Below, piece after piece: positions 50,655-60,694 of a stretch of 64,000 nt of DNA. The position numbers and the translations under genes were made by a program. The stretch's first letter is position 1, and every line of letters starts with the position of its first letter. This DNA comes from Candidatus Saccharicenans sp. (lineage in GTDB: Bacteria; Acidobacteriota; Aminicenantia; Aminicenantales; Saccharicenantaceae), in NCBI GenBank assembly GCA_024653215.1, contig JANLFU010000002.1:83337-147336 (forward strand). Reading direction: 5' to 3'. Under the pieces are notes generated by a model that saw only the letters and a program-made list of their open reading frames with translations, had not been told where the DNA came from and did no database searches.

Positions 50655-52058
50655 ATGGATGAAAAGAACCTGGTGATTATTGGCGGTGGACCCGGCGGTT
50701 ACCTGGCTGCCCTGCGGGCGGCCCAGCTTGGCCTGAAGGTCACGGTGGTTGAAGAAAACCGGGTTGGCGGAATCTGCATCAACGTCGGCTGCATTCCCAC
50801 CAAGTACCTGACCCACCAGAGCGCCATTTTTCATCAATTAAAGACCAATAAGAACCTGGATGGTCCGCTGGCCGACCTTAAACTCAACTGGGCCAGGGTC
50901 CAGCAGGGAAGGCAGGCGGTGGTTGACCGCCTGGTCAAGGGGCTGGAGTTCCTGCTAAGCCGCAATAAGATCCAGGTCATAAAGGGACGGGCGAAACTGA
51001 CCGCTCCCGGTCAGGTTTCGGTCCGGACCGCCACGGAAGAGCTGACCCTTCGGGCCGACAAAATTATCCTGGCCACGGGCAGCCGGCCGGCCGATTTTCC
51101 ATTCCTGCGGTTTGACGGAAAGCAGGTCATTTCCAGCACCGAGGCCCTGTCCCTGCCCGAACCGCCGAAAAGCCTGCTGGTGGTCGGGGCCGGAGCCATC
51201 GGCCTGGAACTGGGTTCGGTTTACCAGAGGGTCGGCACCGAGGTCACTGTCCTGGAAATAATGCCCAACATCTTGCCGGGGACCGACCTGGCCACGGCCC
51301 AGCGACTGGAGAGAATTCTCAAGAAACAGGGCCTGAAGATATTTACCCGGATGAAGATTGAATCAGCTGAGGTCGGCGAAAACCAGGTTAAGCTGAAGGG
51401 CGTCGGCCTGGCCGACAACAAGCCCTTTGAATTTACGGCCGAAAAGGTCCTGATTGCCGCCGGTCGCCGGCCCAACGTCGAAGACCTGGTCTGGGACCAG
51501 GGACTGCTGCGGCTACAGAAGGGAAATTTCGTGGAAGTTGACGGCAGCTGCCGGACCTCCATACCGGATGTTTATGCCATTGGCGATTTAATTGGCGGAA
51601 AGTTGCTGGCCCACAAGGCCTATCACGACGGCATTGTAGCTGCCGAAAATGCGGCCGGGCACGGCTCGCAGTTAAACTACGCGGCCGTTCCGGCGGCCAT
51701 TTTCACCGAGCCCGAGCTGGCCACGGTCGGGCTTTCCCAGGAAGAAGCCCAGGCCCGCAACATAGAAATAAAGGTAGGGGAGTTTCCGCTCCAGGCCAAC
51801 GGCCGGGCCCTGACCCTCGATAGCTACGAGGGAATGGTCAGGGTAATTGCCGATAAGAAAACCGACGAGGTGCTCGGGGCCAGTCTCCTTGCCCCCCACG
51901 CCAGCGAGATGATTCCCGTTCTGACCCTGGCCGTCTCCCGTCGCCTGAAGCTAAAGGACCTGGATTCCATCATCTACATCCACCCGACGATTTCCGAGTC
52001 GATTCCCGAAGCTGCCCTGAAAGCCGACGGCCTGGCCCTGCACATCCTGAACCAGTGA
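50655..52058 (+). CDS. lpdA: Dihydrolipoyl dehydrogenase
   Basis: 467 aa. The FAD Rossmann motif is GGGPGGYLAALRAAQLG. The redox disulfide GGICINVGCIPTKYL has Cys ~40 and ~45. The NAD motif is VVGAGAIGLELGSVYQRVG (~178). The second FAD motif is YAIGDLIGGKLLAHKAYHDG (~310). The C-terminal catalytic His is in IYIHPTISESIPEA (~447). It reoxidises dihydrolipoamide of 2-oxoacid dehydrogenase or glycine-cleavage complexes. E1/E2 or gcv genes are not adjacent, although a link to glycine made by the neighbouring threonine aldolase is possible. ATG 50655 has CAAGGAGTG upstream. Confidence 0.92.
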   Translation: MDEKNLVIIGGGPGGYLAALRAAQLGLKVTVVEENRVGGICINVGCIPTKYLTHQSAIFHQLKTNKNLDGPLADLKLNWARVQQGRQAVVDRLVKGLEFLLSRNKIQVIKGRAKLTAPGQVSVRTATEELTLRADKIILATGSRPADFPFLRFDGKQVISSTEALSLPEPPKSLLVVGAGAIGLELGSVYQRVGTEVTVLEIMPNILPGTDLATAQRLERILKKQGLKIFTRMKIESAEVGENQVKLKGVGLADNKPFEFTAEKVLIAAGRRPNVEDLVWDQGLLRLQKGNFVEVDGSCRTSIPDVYAIGDLIGGKLLAHKAYHDGIVAAENAAGHGSQLNYAAVPAAIFTEPELATVGLSQEEAQARNIEIKVGEFPLQANGRALTLDSYEGMVRVIADKKTDEVLGASLLAPHASEMIPVLTLAVSRRLKLKDLDSIIYIHPTISESIPEAALKADGLALHILNQ

Positions 52059-52139
52059 TGAATCTCAATTGATTTTATGGCCAATATGATTTGAAATAAT
52101 ATTGAAATATTTTTAAAATTTTAAGTTGTTGAGGTTTCG

Positions 52140-52577
52140 ATGGGCATCATAGATAAAATTAAATGGAGTTGGGATAAGCTGAGTGTTTTAGAATCATTAA
52201 TTAAAAAATGGCGTCCCAGAGGATGTGAATCTGAAAAGGATTATGAAAATTCTCTTTATCAATTCTTGTGGAGAGAATTGCCTGATCATGATATAACGAG
52301 GCAATCTGCAAAAGGAAGATTTAGGGCGGATATAGTTATTGATGATGAAGTAATAATAGAAATTAAAAATAATCTGGATAGCACTGCAAAATACCAGCGA
52401 TTAGTTGGACAGATTGAAGAGTATTCGAATTGGGAAGGAAAGGTGATCTTGGTATTAGTAGGAGATACAGAGCCAAACTTGAGGAAACAACTTTTAGATT
52501 TAGTAAAAAAGAAGAATAATTCATTTGGCCTTACGTTTTTCGATAGCGATAATAAATTCTTCATAATAGAAAAGTAA
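52140..52577 (+). CDS. PD-(D/E)XK nuclease-like protein, AT-rich
   Basis: 145 aa. It is clearly AT-rich (about one-third GC) and uses AAT/AAA/TTA codons unlike its neighbours, so recent transfer is likely. The core GRFRADIVIDDEVIIEIKNNL gives D64 and the E74-x-K76 pair. Q91-x-x-x-Y95 follows. This is the PD-(D/E)XK nuclease arrangement. An N-terminal helix with E32-x-x-Y-E may contribute a further acidic residue. No methylase, helicase or toxin partner is next to it. It could be a remnant of a restriction or defence system, or a stand-alone nuclease. A weak GAGG lies upstream of ATG 52140. Confidence 0.6.
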   Translation: MGIIDKIKWSWDKLSVLESLIKKWRPRGCESEKDYENSLYQFLWRELPDHDITRQSAKGRFRADIVIDDEVIIEIKNNLDSTAKYQRLVGQIEEYSNWEGKVILVLVGDTEPNLRKQLLDLVKKKNNSFGLTFFDSDNKFFIIEK

Positions 52578-52640
52578 CCTTAGTTCTTCGTTGTAAATTT
52601 ATGTTCCTTGGCTTGTGGCTGCCCGGTAAAAATTTTGTGT

Positions 52641-52669
52641 TTGACTAACATTTCCAATTATTTTATTAT
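52641..52669 (+). promoter_or_regulatory. Sigma70 promoter of malic enzyme
   Basis: TTGACT (52641-52646), 17-bp spacer, TATTAT (52664-52669), followed by GGAGG at 52691. Confidence 0.65.
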
Positions 52670-52700
52670 CACCTCTCAATAAACTTTTTTGGAGGACATA

Positions 52701-54056
52701 ATGGAGAAAAAGGTTACCGTGGAAGAACTGTTGGCTAAAGCCGAACAGCCAACCAAAGACGCTCTCCGGCTGCATCCTTTCTATAAGGGAAAAGTCGGAA
52801 TTACCCTGAAATGCCGGGTGCGCGATTTCAACGACTTCGCCATCTGGTACACTCCGGGCGTGGCCGCTCCCTGCAAGGAGATCCAGAAGGACCCGGAAAA
52901 GGCCTACGAGATGACCAACAAGGGCAACTTCGTGGCCGTCATCACCGATGGTACCAGGGTCCTGGGCCTGGGCGACATCGGAGCCATGGCCGGGCTGCCG
53001 GTCATGGAAGGCAAGGCCCTGCTCTACAAGTACCTGGGCGGAGTCGATGCTTTCCCGATCTGCATAAACGAGAAAGACCCGGACAAGTTCATCTACATCG
53101 TTAAAGCTCTTCAACCGACTTTTGGCGGTGTCAACCTGGAAGACATTTCCCATCCCAAGTGCTTCCACATCCTGGACACCCTGAGGGCTGAATGCGAAAT
53201 CCCCATCTGGCACGACGACCAGCAGGGAACGGCCTGTGTCACCGTGGCCGGTCTGATCAACGCCCTCAAGATAGTCAACAAGAAGATTGACGAAGTCAGG
53301 GTGACGGTCATCGGTTCCGGAGCTTCCGGAATCGCCATTGCCCGGCTGATGATGGCCGCCGGCGTCAACCCGGAAAACATGCTGTCGGTTGACTCCAAGG
53401 GTATCCTGTCCAGGGACCGCGAAGACCGCGACACCCTGCAGGCCAAGTACAAAGAGAAATGGGACATGTGCCTGAAGACCAACCCCAAGTGCATCAAGGG
53501 TGGAATTCCTGATGCCATCAGGGGTGCCGACGTCCTGGTCAGCGTTTCCACTCCAGGACCCGGAGTCATCAAGCCGGAGTGGATCAAGACCATGGCCAAG
53601 GACGCTATCGTCTTTGCCGAGGCCAACCCCATTCCGGAAATCTGGCCCTGGGAAGCCAAGGAAGCCGGCGCCAGGATCGTGGCCACCGGCCGCTCCGACT
53701 TCCCCAACCAGATCAACAACTCCCTCGGCTTCCCCGGAATCTTCCGTGGAACGCTGGACGTCAGGGCCAAGACCATCACCGACGAGATGTGCATTGCCGC
53801 TGCCTACGAGCTGGCCAAGGTGGCCGAAGACCACGGCCTCAGCGAAGAGTACATCATCCCCAACATGGACCAGTGGGAAGTCTTCCCGAGAGAAGCGGTG
53901 GCCGTTGGCCGCAAGGCCATTGAGCAGGGCGTGGCCAGAAAGGACATCCCGGCCGATGAGCTCTACAAGATGGCCGAAACCACCATCCGCAAGGCCCGCG
54001 AGGAAATCCAGTTCCTGATGAAAGAAGGCTTCATCGTCGACCCGGACAAGAAGTAA
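52701..54056 (+). CDS. Malic enzyme (oxaloacetate-decarboxylating malate dehydrogenase)
   Basis: 451 aa from ATG 52701, with GGAGG 5 bases upstream. A TTG at 52689 overlaps the ribosome-binding site and is rejected. Catalytic Tyr is in [16 protein letters not shown] (~49) and the Lys in [12 protein letters not shown] (~105). Metal ligands are in [20 protein letters not shown] (~172). The NAD(P) fold has [21 protein letters not shown] (~205). This is the short bacterial form without the phosphotransacetylase domain. It decarboxylates malate to pyruvate. The cofactor preference is not decidable by eye. Confidence 0.93.
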   Translation: MEKKVTVEELLAKAEQPTKDALRLHPFYKGKVGITLKCRVRDFNDFAIWYTPGVAAPCKEIQKDPEKAYEMTNKGNFVAVITDGTRVLGLGDIGAMAGLPVMEGKALLYKYLGGVDAFPICINEKDPDKFIYIVKALQPTFGGVNLEDISHPKCFHILDTLRAECEIPIWHDDQQGTACVTVAGLINALKIVNKKIDEVRVTVIGSGASGIAIARLMMAAGVNPENMLSVDSKGILSRDREDRDTLQAKYKEKWDMCLKTNPKCIKGGIPDAIRGADVLVSVSTPGPGVIKPEWIKTMAKDAIVFAEANPIPEIWPWEAKEAGARIVATGRSDFPNQINNSLGFPGIFRGTLDVRAKTITDEMCIAAAYELAKVAEDHGLSEEYIIPNMDQWEVFPREAVAVGRKAIEQGVARKDIPADELYKMAETTIRKAREEIQFLMKEGFIVDPDKK

Positions 54057-54089
54057 ACCGAGCCGCAAGCTAAGGAACGTTCATCACGA

Positions 54090-54125
54090 AGGCCCGGGCT
54101 GGTTGCCAGCCCGGGCCTTTTTATT
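54090..54125 (+). terminator. Rho-independent terminator after malic enzyme
   Basis: Twelve-bp GC stem GGCCCGGGCTGG / CCAGCCCGGGCC with a 3-base loop, followed by TTTTTATTT. Confidence 0.92.
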
Positions 54126-54498
54126 TGAGCCACAGCCGGTTCAGTGTGATTTTCTTATTATGAGTCTGAAATAAATTTTTAGGTTCCATCGACAGGCCAT
54201 TATTGCCGCAGCCCGGTTGTTACTTCATTGACATAGACCCGGCGATTTTCGCCTCGAAGCAAAGAATCGATTATGAATTTGGCTTTGACAGGCTGCCCGG
54301 GCTGGAATCGAGCTCAGCGCGAAGCTGTGATTTTGTGAAAGGACTGGAGCCGCGCCATCAGGCCTTAAACATCATTGTTGATATCGGCGATTAAACTGAT
54401 GTTATTCTTGCCCTGCCTTCTTCTCAGGAGCTATTATCTGGGGGTCAAATCGCCTTTAATTGTAAAAAATTATAGGATTATTTTTGAGGTTCAAAAAT

Positions 54499-54525
54499 TT
54501 GACAAAGTGCCCGCTTTGTGATAAT
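54499..54525 (+). promoter_or_regulatory. Promoter of the lipoprotein/L,D-transpeptidase operon
   Basis: TTGACA (54499-54504), a 15-bp spacer and GATAAT (54520-54525), with TG just before it. The spacer is short, but the -35 is perfect. The leader to ATG 54760 is about 225 nt. Confidence 0.55.
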
Positions 54526-54533
54526 GATTATCT
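54519..54533. promoter_or_regulatory. Fur-like box overlapping the -10 element
   Basis: TGATAAT-G-ATTATCT is a 7-1-7 inverted repeat with one mismatch to the classical TGATAAT-N-ATTATCA Fur core. It covers the -10, the usual place for Fur repression. PerR or Zur boxes are related, so the metal is not certain. Confidence 0.5.
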
Positions 54534-54759
54534 CAATCTTCACCGGAAGGGTGAAGGGAGTTAGAAGGTATAAAATGAGTGGAGATGGAGAAACTTCTCT
54601 CCCGGACTTTTTAAGCCCCCCATAGTATTTCCGCACTTATAATTATTTCCTTGTTGTTCTTGTTTGAAAGGAGACGGGAACAGGGGAAATTCCAGTCAAC
54701 ATGAATTAAATGGAAAAGGCCATTTAATATAAAAAATCATCAGAAAGGAGGAAAAGAGA

Positions 54760-55350
54760 ATGAAAAATCTGATGAAACTCTCGGTTCTCGGCCTTGTAGT
54801 GGTTTTTCTTTTTACCAGCTGCGCCAAGCAGCCCACCCAGCAGATAGATGAGGCCAAAGCTGCTATCGCTGCGGTGCAGGCGGCCAAGGGCGACATTTAT
54901 GCCAAGGAAGAGCTGAAGAAGCTGAACGACGACCTGCAGGCGGCCCTGGACGAGGTTAATGCCCAGTCCAAGAAGCTGTTCAAGAAGTACGGAAAAGCCA
55001 AAGAGATGCTGGCCAAGGTTAAAACCGACGCCGAAGCTGTCAAGGCTCTGATCCCGGCCAGAATTGAAGAGGCCAAGAACGCCGCCCTGACTGCCCAGAA
55101 CGAGGCCAAGGCTGCTTTTGACGAGGCCAAGGCTCTCCTGGACAAGGCCCCCAAGGGCAAGGGTACCAAGGCTGACATCGAGGCCATGAAAGCCGACCTG
55201 GCCGGCCTGGAAGCCCAGCTGACCGAAGTCCAGACCGCCATCGACGGCGAGGACTATTTCGGCGCCAAGGACAAGGCCCTGTCCATCAAGGACAAGGCTG
55301 CGGCCATCGCCGAGCAGGTCAAGGCTGCTATTGCCAAAGTGAAAAGATAA
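54760..55350 (+). CDS. Ala-rich coiled-coil lipoprotein
   Basis: 196 aa. A lipoprotein signal ends LFTSC (Cys21). The rest is almost entirely Ala/Lys/Glu/Asp helices with heptad character and two similar segments (AIAAVQAAKGDIYAKEELKKL and ADLAGLEAQLTEVQTAIDGEDY), resembling DUF4398-type envelope lipoproteins. No catalytic motif is present. The start has AAAGGAGGAAAAG upstream. It is the first gene of a four-gene envelope operon with two L,D-transpeptidases. A role as a peptidoglycan- or outer-membrane-tethering spacer, similar in idea to Lpp, is attractive but unproven. Confidence 0.75.
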   Translation: MKNLMKLSVLGLVVVFLFTSCAKQPTQQIDEAKAAIAAVQAAKGDIYAKEELKKLNDDLQAALDEVNAQSKKLFKKYGKAKEMLAKVKTDAEAVKALIPARIEEAKNAALTAQNEAKAAFDEAKALLDKAPKGKGTKADIEAMKADLAGLEAQLTEVQTAIDGEDYFGAKDKALSIKDKAAAIAEQVKAAIAKVKR

Positions 55351-55394
55351 GCGTAGATTAAGCTCGAACAATCCAAGCGGAGTCGAGTTGGTTA

Positions 55395-56510
55395 GTGAAG
55401 TGGAGTACTATCCGAGCAGCGCTGATACTGGTATGCCAGCTTAGTCTGATCTTTCTACTACAGAGTTGCCAGACCGCACCGGCTCCTCCAGAGGTGGAAC
55501 AGGCTCTTCGACAGGAGCAGGACCTCTGGAGGGCCGGTGCTTCTTTTTATGCCCCGGAAGATTACGAAAAATACCGCGGGTCGCTGGCCACGGCCCGGAA
55601 GTTCTTTGAGCAGGAAGAGCTCAAAATAGGCTTTTTCCGCAAATACGATAAGGTCAAGAAGGACTTTGCGGCCGTCCTGGCCGAGGGGGAGAGGATTCGA
55701 AAGCTGGTGGAGGATAAGAAAGCCTCCCTGGCCGGGGAGATAGTCGCCCGGAAAAAAGATCTCCAGGCCCGCTACGAAACCCTGAACACCCTGAGCCTGG
55801 AGCTCAGCCAGAGAACCCTGTCCCGGAAGCAACTGGCCCAGGCCGACGTTCTTTTCAGGGAGCTGGACCGTTTCCTGGAGAAGGGAAATTATGATGAAGC
55901 CAGGTCCCGGCTCGGTGCCATCGACAGCCTGCTCAACCAGGCGGAAAACATCCTCCGCCAGCAGCTGGAGCGCTACATGAGCCAGGAGGAAATCGCCCGC
56001 TGGAAAAAAATGGCCGAGCGGGCCGTGGAGAAATCGCGGAGCGGCAACCAGCTGGTCATCCTGGTCAGCAAGCTGGAACGGAAGCTCGTGGTTCTAAGAG
56101 GCGGGGAGCCGCTTAAGAGCTACGAGGTGGGCCTGGGTTTTAACGGGCTCAGCGACAAGCTTCACGCCGGCGATAATGCCACGCCGGAAGGGGAGTACCG
56201 GGTCATCAAGAAAGTCTCTCCCAGCAAGTTCGGCAAGGCCCTGCTCATAAATTATCCCAACGAAGAGGACATCAAGAGATTTAACGAGGCCAAGAAGAAA
56301 GGTTACCTGACCGCTTCCAGCCGCATCGGAGGCCTGATCGAAATCCACGGCGGCGGCAAGGACGGCCTGACCCAGGGCTGCGTGGCCCTGGACGACCAGG
56401 AGATGGAAGAGCTGTTCAGGCTGATCCCGGTGGGCACCCCGGTAACAATTGTCGGAACCACTGACCCAAACAACAAAATTATTGCTATACTAAGAAGAGA
56501 GCAGAAATAG
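55395..56510 (+). CDS. L,D-transpeptidase (YkuD) lipoprotein
   Basis: 371 aa from GTG 55395. The lipoprotein signal has lipobox LLQSC (Cys25). Residues ~30-215 are helical and coiled-coil-like, related in style to the preceding lipoprotein. The YkuD domain (~220-371) begins QLVILVSKLERKLVVLRGG and holds IEIHGGGKDGLTQGCVAL, with catalytic His ~318 and Cys ~330. The usual SHGC reads TQGC. L,D-transpeptidases make 3-3 crosslinks or attach proteins to peptidoglycan. The gene stop is one base before the next start. Confidence 0.88.
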   Translation: MKWSTIRAALILVCQLSLIFLLQSCQTAPAPPEVEQALRQEQDLWRAGASFYAPEDYEKYRGSLATARKFFEQEELKIGFFRKYDKVKKDFAAVLAEGERIRKLVEDKKASLAGEIVARKKDLQARYETLNTLSLELSQRTLSRKQLAQADVLFRELDRFLEKGNYDEARSRLGAIDSLLNQAENILRQQLERYMSQEEIARWKKMAERAVEKSRSGNQLVILVSKLERKLVVLRGGEPLKSYEVGLGFNGLSDKLHAGDNATPEGEYRVIKKVSPSKFGKALLINYPNEEDIKRFNEAKKKGYLTASSRIGGLIEIHGGGKDGLTQGCVALDDQEMEELFRLIPVGTPVTIVGTTDPNNKIIAILRREQK

Positions 56511-56511
56511 C

Positions 56512-57156
56512 ATGAAGTTCTGGAAGGTACTGCTGGTCCTGGTAGCCCTGGTCTACCTGTCTGTGCTGGCCATCGTGGCCCTGTCCTGGGCGCATCACCT
56601 CAAACTGAGTGCCGAGTGGAAAACCGTCTGGAGCTTTGAGCTGGACCCGAAGGCCAGGGTCAAGCCGGAGGCCCAGAATGCCGCCTTGAAGAAAAAGCTC
56701 CAGGAGCTTCATCCCAAGGGCGTTTACATCATGGTGGACTCGGCTGAAAACCGGCTCTACCTCAAGAAGGACGGACAGACCATAAAGGAAGCGCTGGTCT
56801 CGACCGGAAGCGGCGTCATCCTGGTTGAGCCCGGGGGGAAGAGGAGCTGGCAGTTTGACACCCCCAAGGGCGAGTTTTTCGTCAAGTCCAAGATCCAGAA
56901 TCCTTACTGGGTCAAGCCGGACTGGGCCTTTATCGAAGAGAACGAGCCAATTCCAAAGAAGATGGAAGACCGGGTGGAAGCCGGGGTGCTGGGCGACTAC
57001 GCCCTGGGCTTCGGGCAGGGTTACTTCATCCACGGAACGCTTTACACCAGGCTTCTCGGGCGAAATGTCACCCATGGCTGCGTCCGGGTGGCCGACAAGG
57101 ACCTGGAGGAGGTCTTCAAGGCTTCCAGGATAGGAACGCGGATTTACATTTATTGA
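56512..57156 (+). CDS. L,D-transpeptidase (YkuD), membrane-anchored
   Basis: 214 aa. One N-terminal membrane helix (5-25) is followed by a short linker and the YkuD catalytic domain. This has YIMVDSAENRLYLKKDG (~75), the conserved FIHGTLYTRLLG (His ~176) and NVTHGCVRVADKDLEEVF (Cys ~189). The motif here is the standard HGC. It is 1 bp from the previous gene, so translation is coupled. Having a lipid-anchored and a membrane-anchored enzyme together suggests one acts at the outer and one at the inner membrane side of the wall. Confidence 0.88.
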   Translation: MKFWKVLLVLVALVYLSVLAIVALSWAHHLKLSAEWKTVWSFELDPKARVKPEAQNAALKKKLQELHPKGVYIMVDSAENRLYLKKDGQTIKEALVSTGSGVILVEPGGKRSWQFDTPKGEFFVKSKIQNPYWVKPDWAFIEENEPIPKKMEDRVEAGVLGDYALGFGQGYFIHGTLYTRLLGRNVTHGCVRVADKDLEEVFKASRIGTRIYIY

Positions 57157-57224
57157 GGCTGGAGAAATTATGAACAGGATCGGACAGAGAAGGAATTTGA
57201 AATAACGAGGTCCTGGCGGAGATC

Positions 57225-58193
57225 ATGAATATAGAAAAAGGAAAGGAAATGTTTCAGGGCGGAAGAAACCGCTGGCTGAAGGCGGTTTTCTCTGCCGTGC
57301 TGGTGATGAGCTTTTCCTTTTCTTTTATAAGCATCTCGGCGGCCCAGGTAAGCCGCCTGAAAAGGACAGCGGCACCTGCGGCTGTGAGTGGTAGCCAGGT
57401 CCAGAAAGCTGCTGTTCCTGCCAGCCCGGGAAAACAAAAAGTTTCAACCACCGGGAGCCAGCCCGGCCAGAAAACACAGCCGGCTTCAGCTCCGGCGAAA
57501 TCCAATGCTGCTTCCATCAAGGGCATTCCCGAGGCCACGCTTCAGGTACTCAAAGAAAACAGGTTCCTGGAGGAAGAGCTGAAGCTGGCCAAAACCCCGC
57601 AGTACTATTTTGTTCTTAACCTCAAGGAAAGAACCTTGGAGCTCCGGGCCCGGGGCATGGTCCTCAAGTCCTGGAAGGCCAGCGAATTGAGGTATACCGG
57701 AAAGCCGGTTCCCCTCCAGGTGACCACCCTGACCAACAAGACCGCCCTGAACCCACCGGAACGCAAGGTGCTGAACCCGGCCGAGCAGCAGGCCGAGGAG
57801 GCCAGAAAAGCGGCCGAGGAGAAAGCCAGGCAAGAACAGCAGAAAAAGAAAGAGAACGGCAAGAAGCAGGACCAAACCCAGGCCACCTCAGCCACTCCGG
57901 CTGACACCTTCGACGTAGAGGCCCTGGAGATTACCGACATGCCCGGTTCCTACGAGCTGAATTTCGACGACGGGCTGAGGATTTTTATCAGGTCAAAATC
58001 GGGCTTCAGTGAAAAGTTCCGTCAAACCAGGGAGACCCTGCTCTGGTACACCTGGTACCCGGTCAAGCACTTCCTCAACAGGAAGAGCGAGCTGCGCCCG
58101 CAGCTCATTCTCTATTTTGACAACATGCGCGATGCGCAGGGCATATACTGGGCCTTCATCGATGGCCTCAAGGGCATCATCTGGTTCCCGTAA
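57225..58193 (+). CDS. Secreted protein of the L,D-transpeptidase operon, YkuD-like but lacking the active site
   Basis: 322 aa. It has a signal peptide (about 18-41, ending SAA). A Pro/Ala/Gln-rich linker runs to ~95, then QYYFVLNLKERTLELRARG, which resembles the first strands of a YkuD domain. An Ala/Glu/Lys-rich insert (EEARKAAEEKARQEQQKKK) and a ~90-residue C-terminal domain (SYELNFDDGLRIFI to GIIWFP) follow. No HxxxGC motif exists, so it is not an active transpeptidase. It is 68 bp after the second enzyme and probably in the same operon. It may be an accessory factor for the neighbouring enzymes. Confidence 0.6.
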   Translation: MNIEKGKEMFQGGRNRWLKAVFSAVLVMSFSFSFISISAAQVSRLKRTAAPAAVSGSQVQKAAVPASPGKQKVSTTGSQPGQKTQPASAPAKSNAASIKGIPEATLQVLKENRFLEEELKLAKTPQYYFVLNLKERTLELRARGMVLKSWKASELRYTGKPVPLQVTTLTNKTALNPPERKVLNPAEQQAEEARKAAEEKARQEQQKKKENGKKQDQTQATSATPADTFDVEALEITDMPGSYELNFDDGLRIFIRSKSGFSEKFRQTRETLLWYTWYPVKHFLNRKSELRPQLILYFDNMRDAQGIYWAFIDGLKGIIWFP

Positions 58194-58456
58194 GCGCCAG
58201 ATGAAAGCCACCCCAGCACCGACCGTATAATCACATTAAATGGCCGAGCCAGATAAGTTTATTTACAGGTTCGATTCAAGCCCCTGAATTGCTATCGGGG
58301 GAAGAAACTTATTGGCCATGTGTTTTCGGTTGATTGTCCTTGCCTTATATTTTGCCGGTATATTCTGAATTCCGGATCAGATTAAAGTTTTTGGTCCGGC
58401 CACAACCAAAAAATTTTTAAGTTATTGATAAATAATAAGATAAAATTTATAAAAAA

Positions 58457-58477
58457 CTTGACAAATTTATACTCAAC
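58457..58477. promoter_or_regulatory. HAIR element (HspR operator) at the dnaK promoter
   Basis: CTTGACA-N7-ACTCAAC matches the HspR inverted repeat CTTGAGT-N7-ACTCAAG at 11 of 14 positions with exact spacing. It covers the -35 and most of the spacer. hspR is the third gene of this operon. Confidence 0.7.
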
Positions 58478-58486
58478 TTTTATATT
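58458..58486 (+). promoter_or_regulatory. Sigma70 promoter of dnaK-dnaJ-hspR
   Basis: TTGACA (58458-58463), 17-bp spacer, TATATT (58481-58486). It overlaps the HAIR element, giving direct repression by HspR. Confidence 0.8.
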
Positions 58487-58522
58487 AATATAAAGCTAAA
58501 ATAGAAAACAGGAGGAATAGAT

Positions 58523-60475
<1,953 letters not shown>

Positions 60476-60480
60476 AAAAA

Positions 60481-60556
60481 TAGCGGATAGCAGGCGTTGT
60501 AGCTGATAGCTGATACGAGCAGTGGATGGCGAGCGGCGAGTGATTAGCGGATAGCA
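60481..60556 (+). repeat. Short degenerate repeats (TAGCGGATAGCA and AGCTGAT units)
   Basis: TAGCGGATAGCA occurs at 60481-60492 and again at 60545-60556. AGCTGAT is tandemly doubled at 60501-60514. No coding frame covers them. They look like an intergenic repeat family. Confidence 0.5.
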
Positions 60557-60600
60557 AAGAGCTCGAGCTTGAACGCAGAAGCAGAGCGGCGAAGATAGCC

Positions 60601-60656
60601 GGGCGGCCAGGCTGTTCTGCCGGCAGGGGATCGGGACCGGCGGAACAGCCCCGCCC
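60601..60656 (+). promoter_or_regulatory. Strong mRNA hairpin between dnaK and dnaJ
   Basis: GGCTGTTCTGCCGG (60610-60623) pairs with CCGGCGGAACAGCC (60637-60650) with one G-U, and the outer GGGCGG pairs with CCGCCC (60651-60656). No T-run follows, so it is more likely an RNA-processing or stability element than a terminator. Confidence 0.6.
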
Positions 60657-60694
60657 TAAAGCCGAGTTGGAAGGAACGGAAGGCGAGGTTGGCC

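Larger units (their letters stand above)
54126..54759. other. 634-bp intergenic region before the envelope operon
   Basis: The left part (54126-54480) shows nothing convincing. One open frame of 63 codons (54203-54394) has no ribosome-binding site or recognised motif. The right part carries the promoter and Fur-like box described separately, and then a long leader of about 225 nt with no recognised riboswitch. Confidence 0.45.
58194..58522. other. Intergenic region before dnaK
   Basis: 329 bp. The left 200 bp show no gene and only a weak CCCC/GGGG hairpin near 58280-58302. The right end carries the dnaK promoter and HspR operator. Confidence 0.5.

Noticed and set aside
54203..54394. 63-codon frame between malic enzyme and the envelope operon
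   Set aside because: No ribosome-binding site, no recognised motif and no coding-like neighbours. It is treated as chance, although a decayed gene cannot be excluded.
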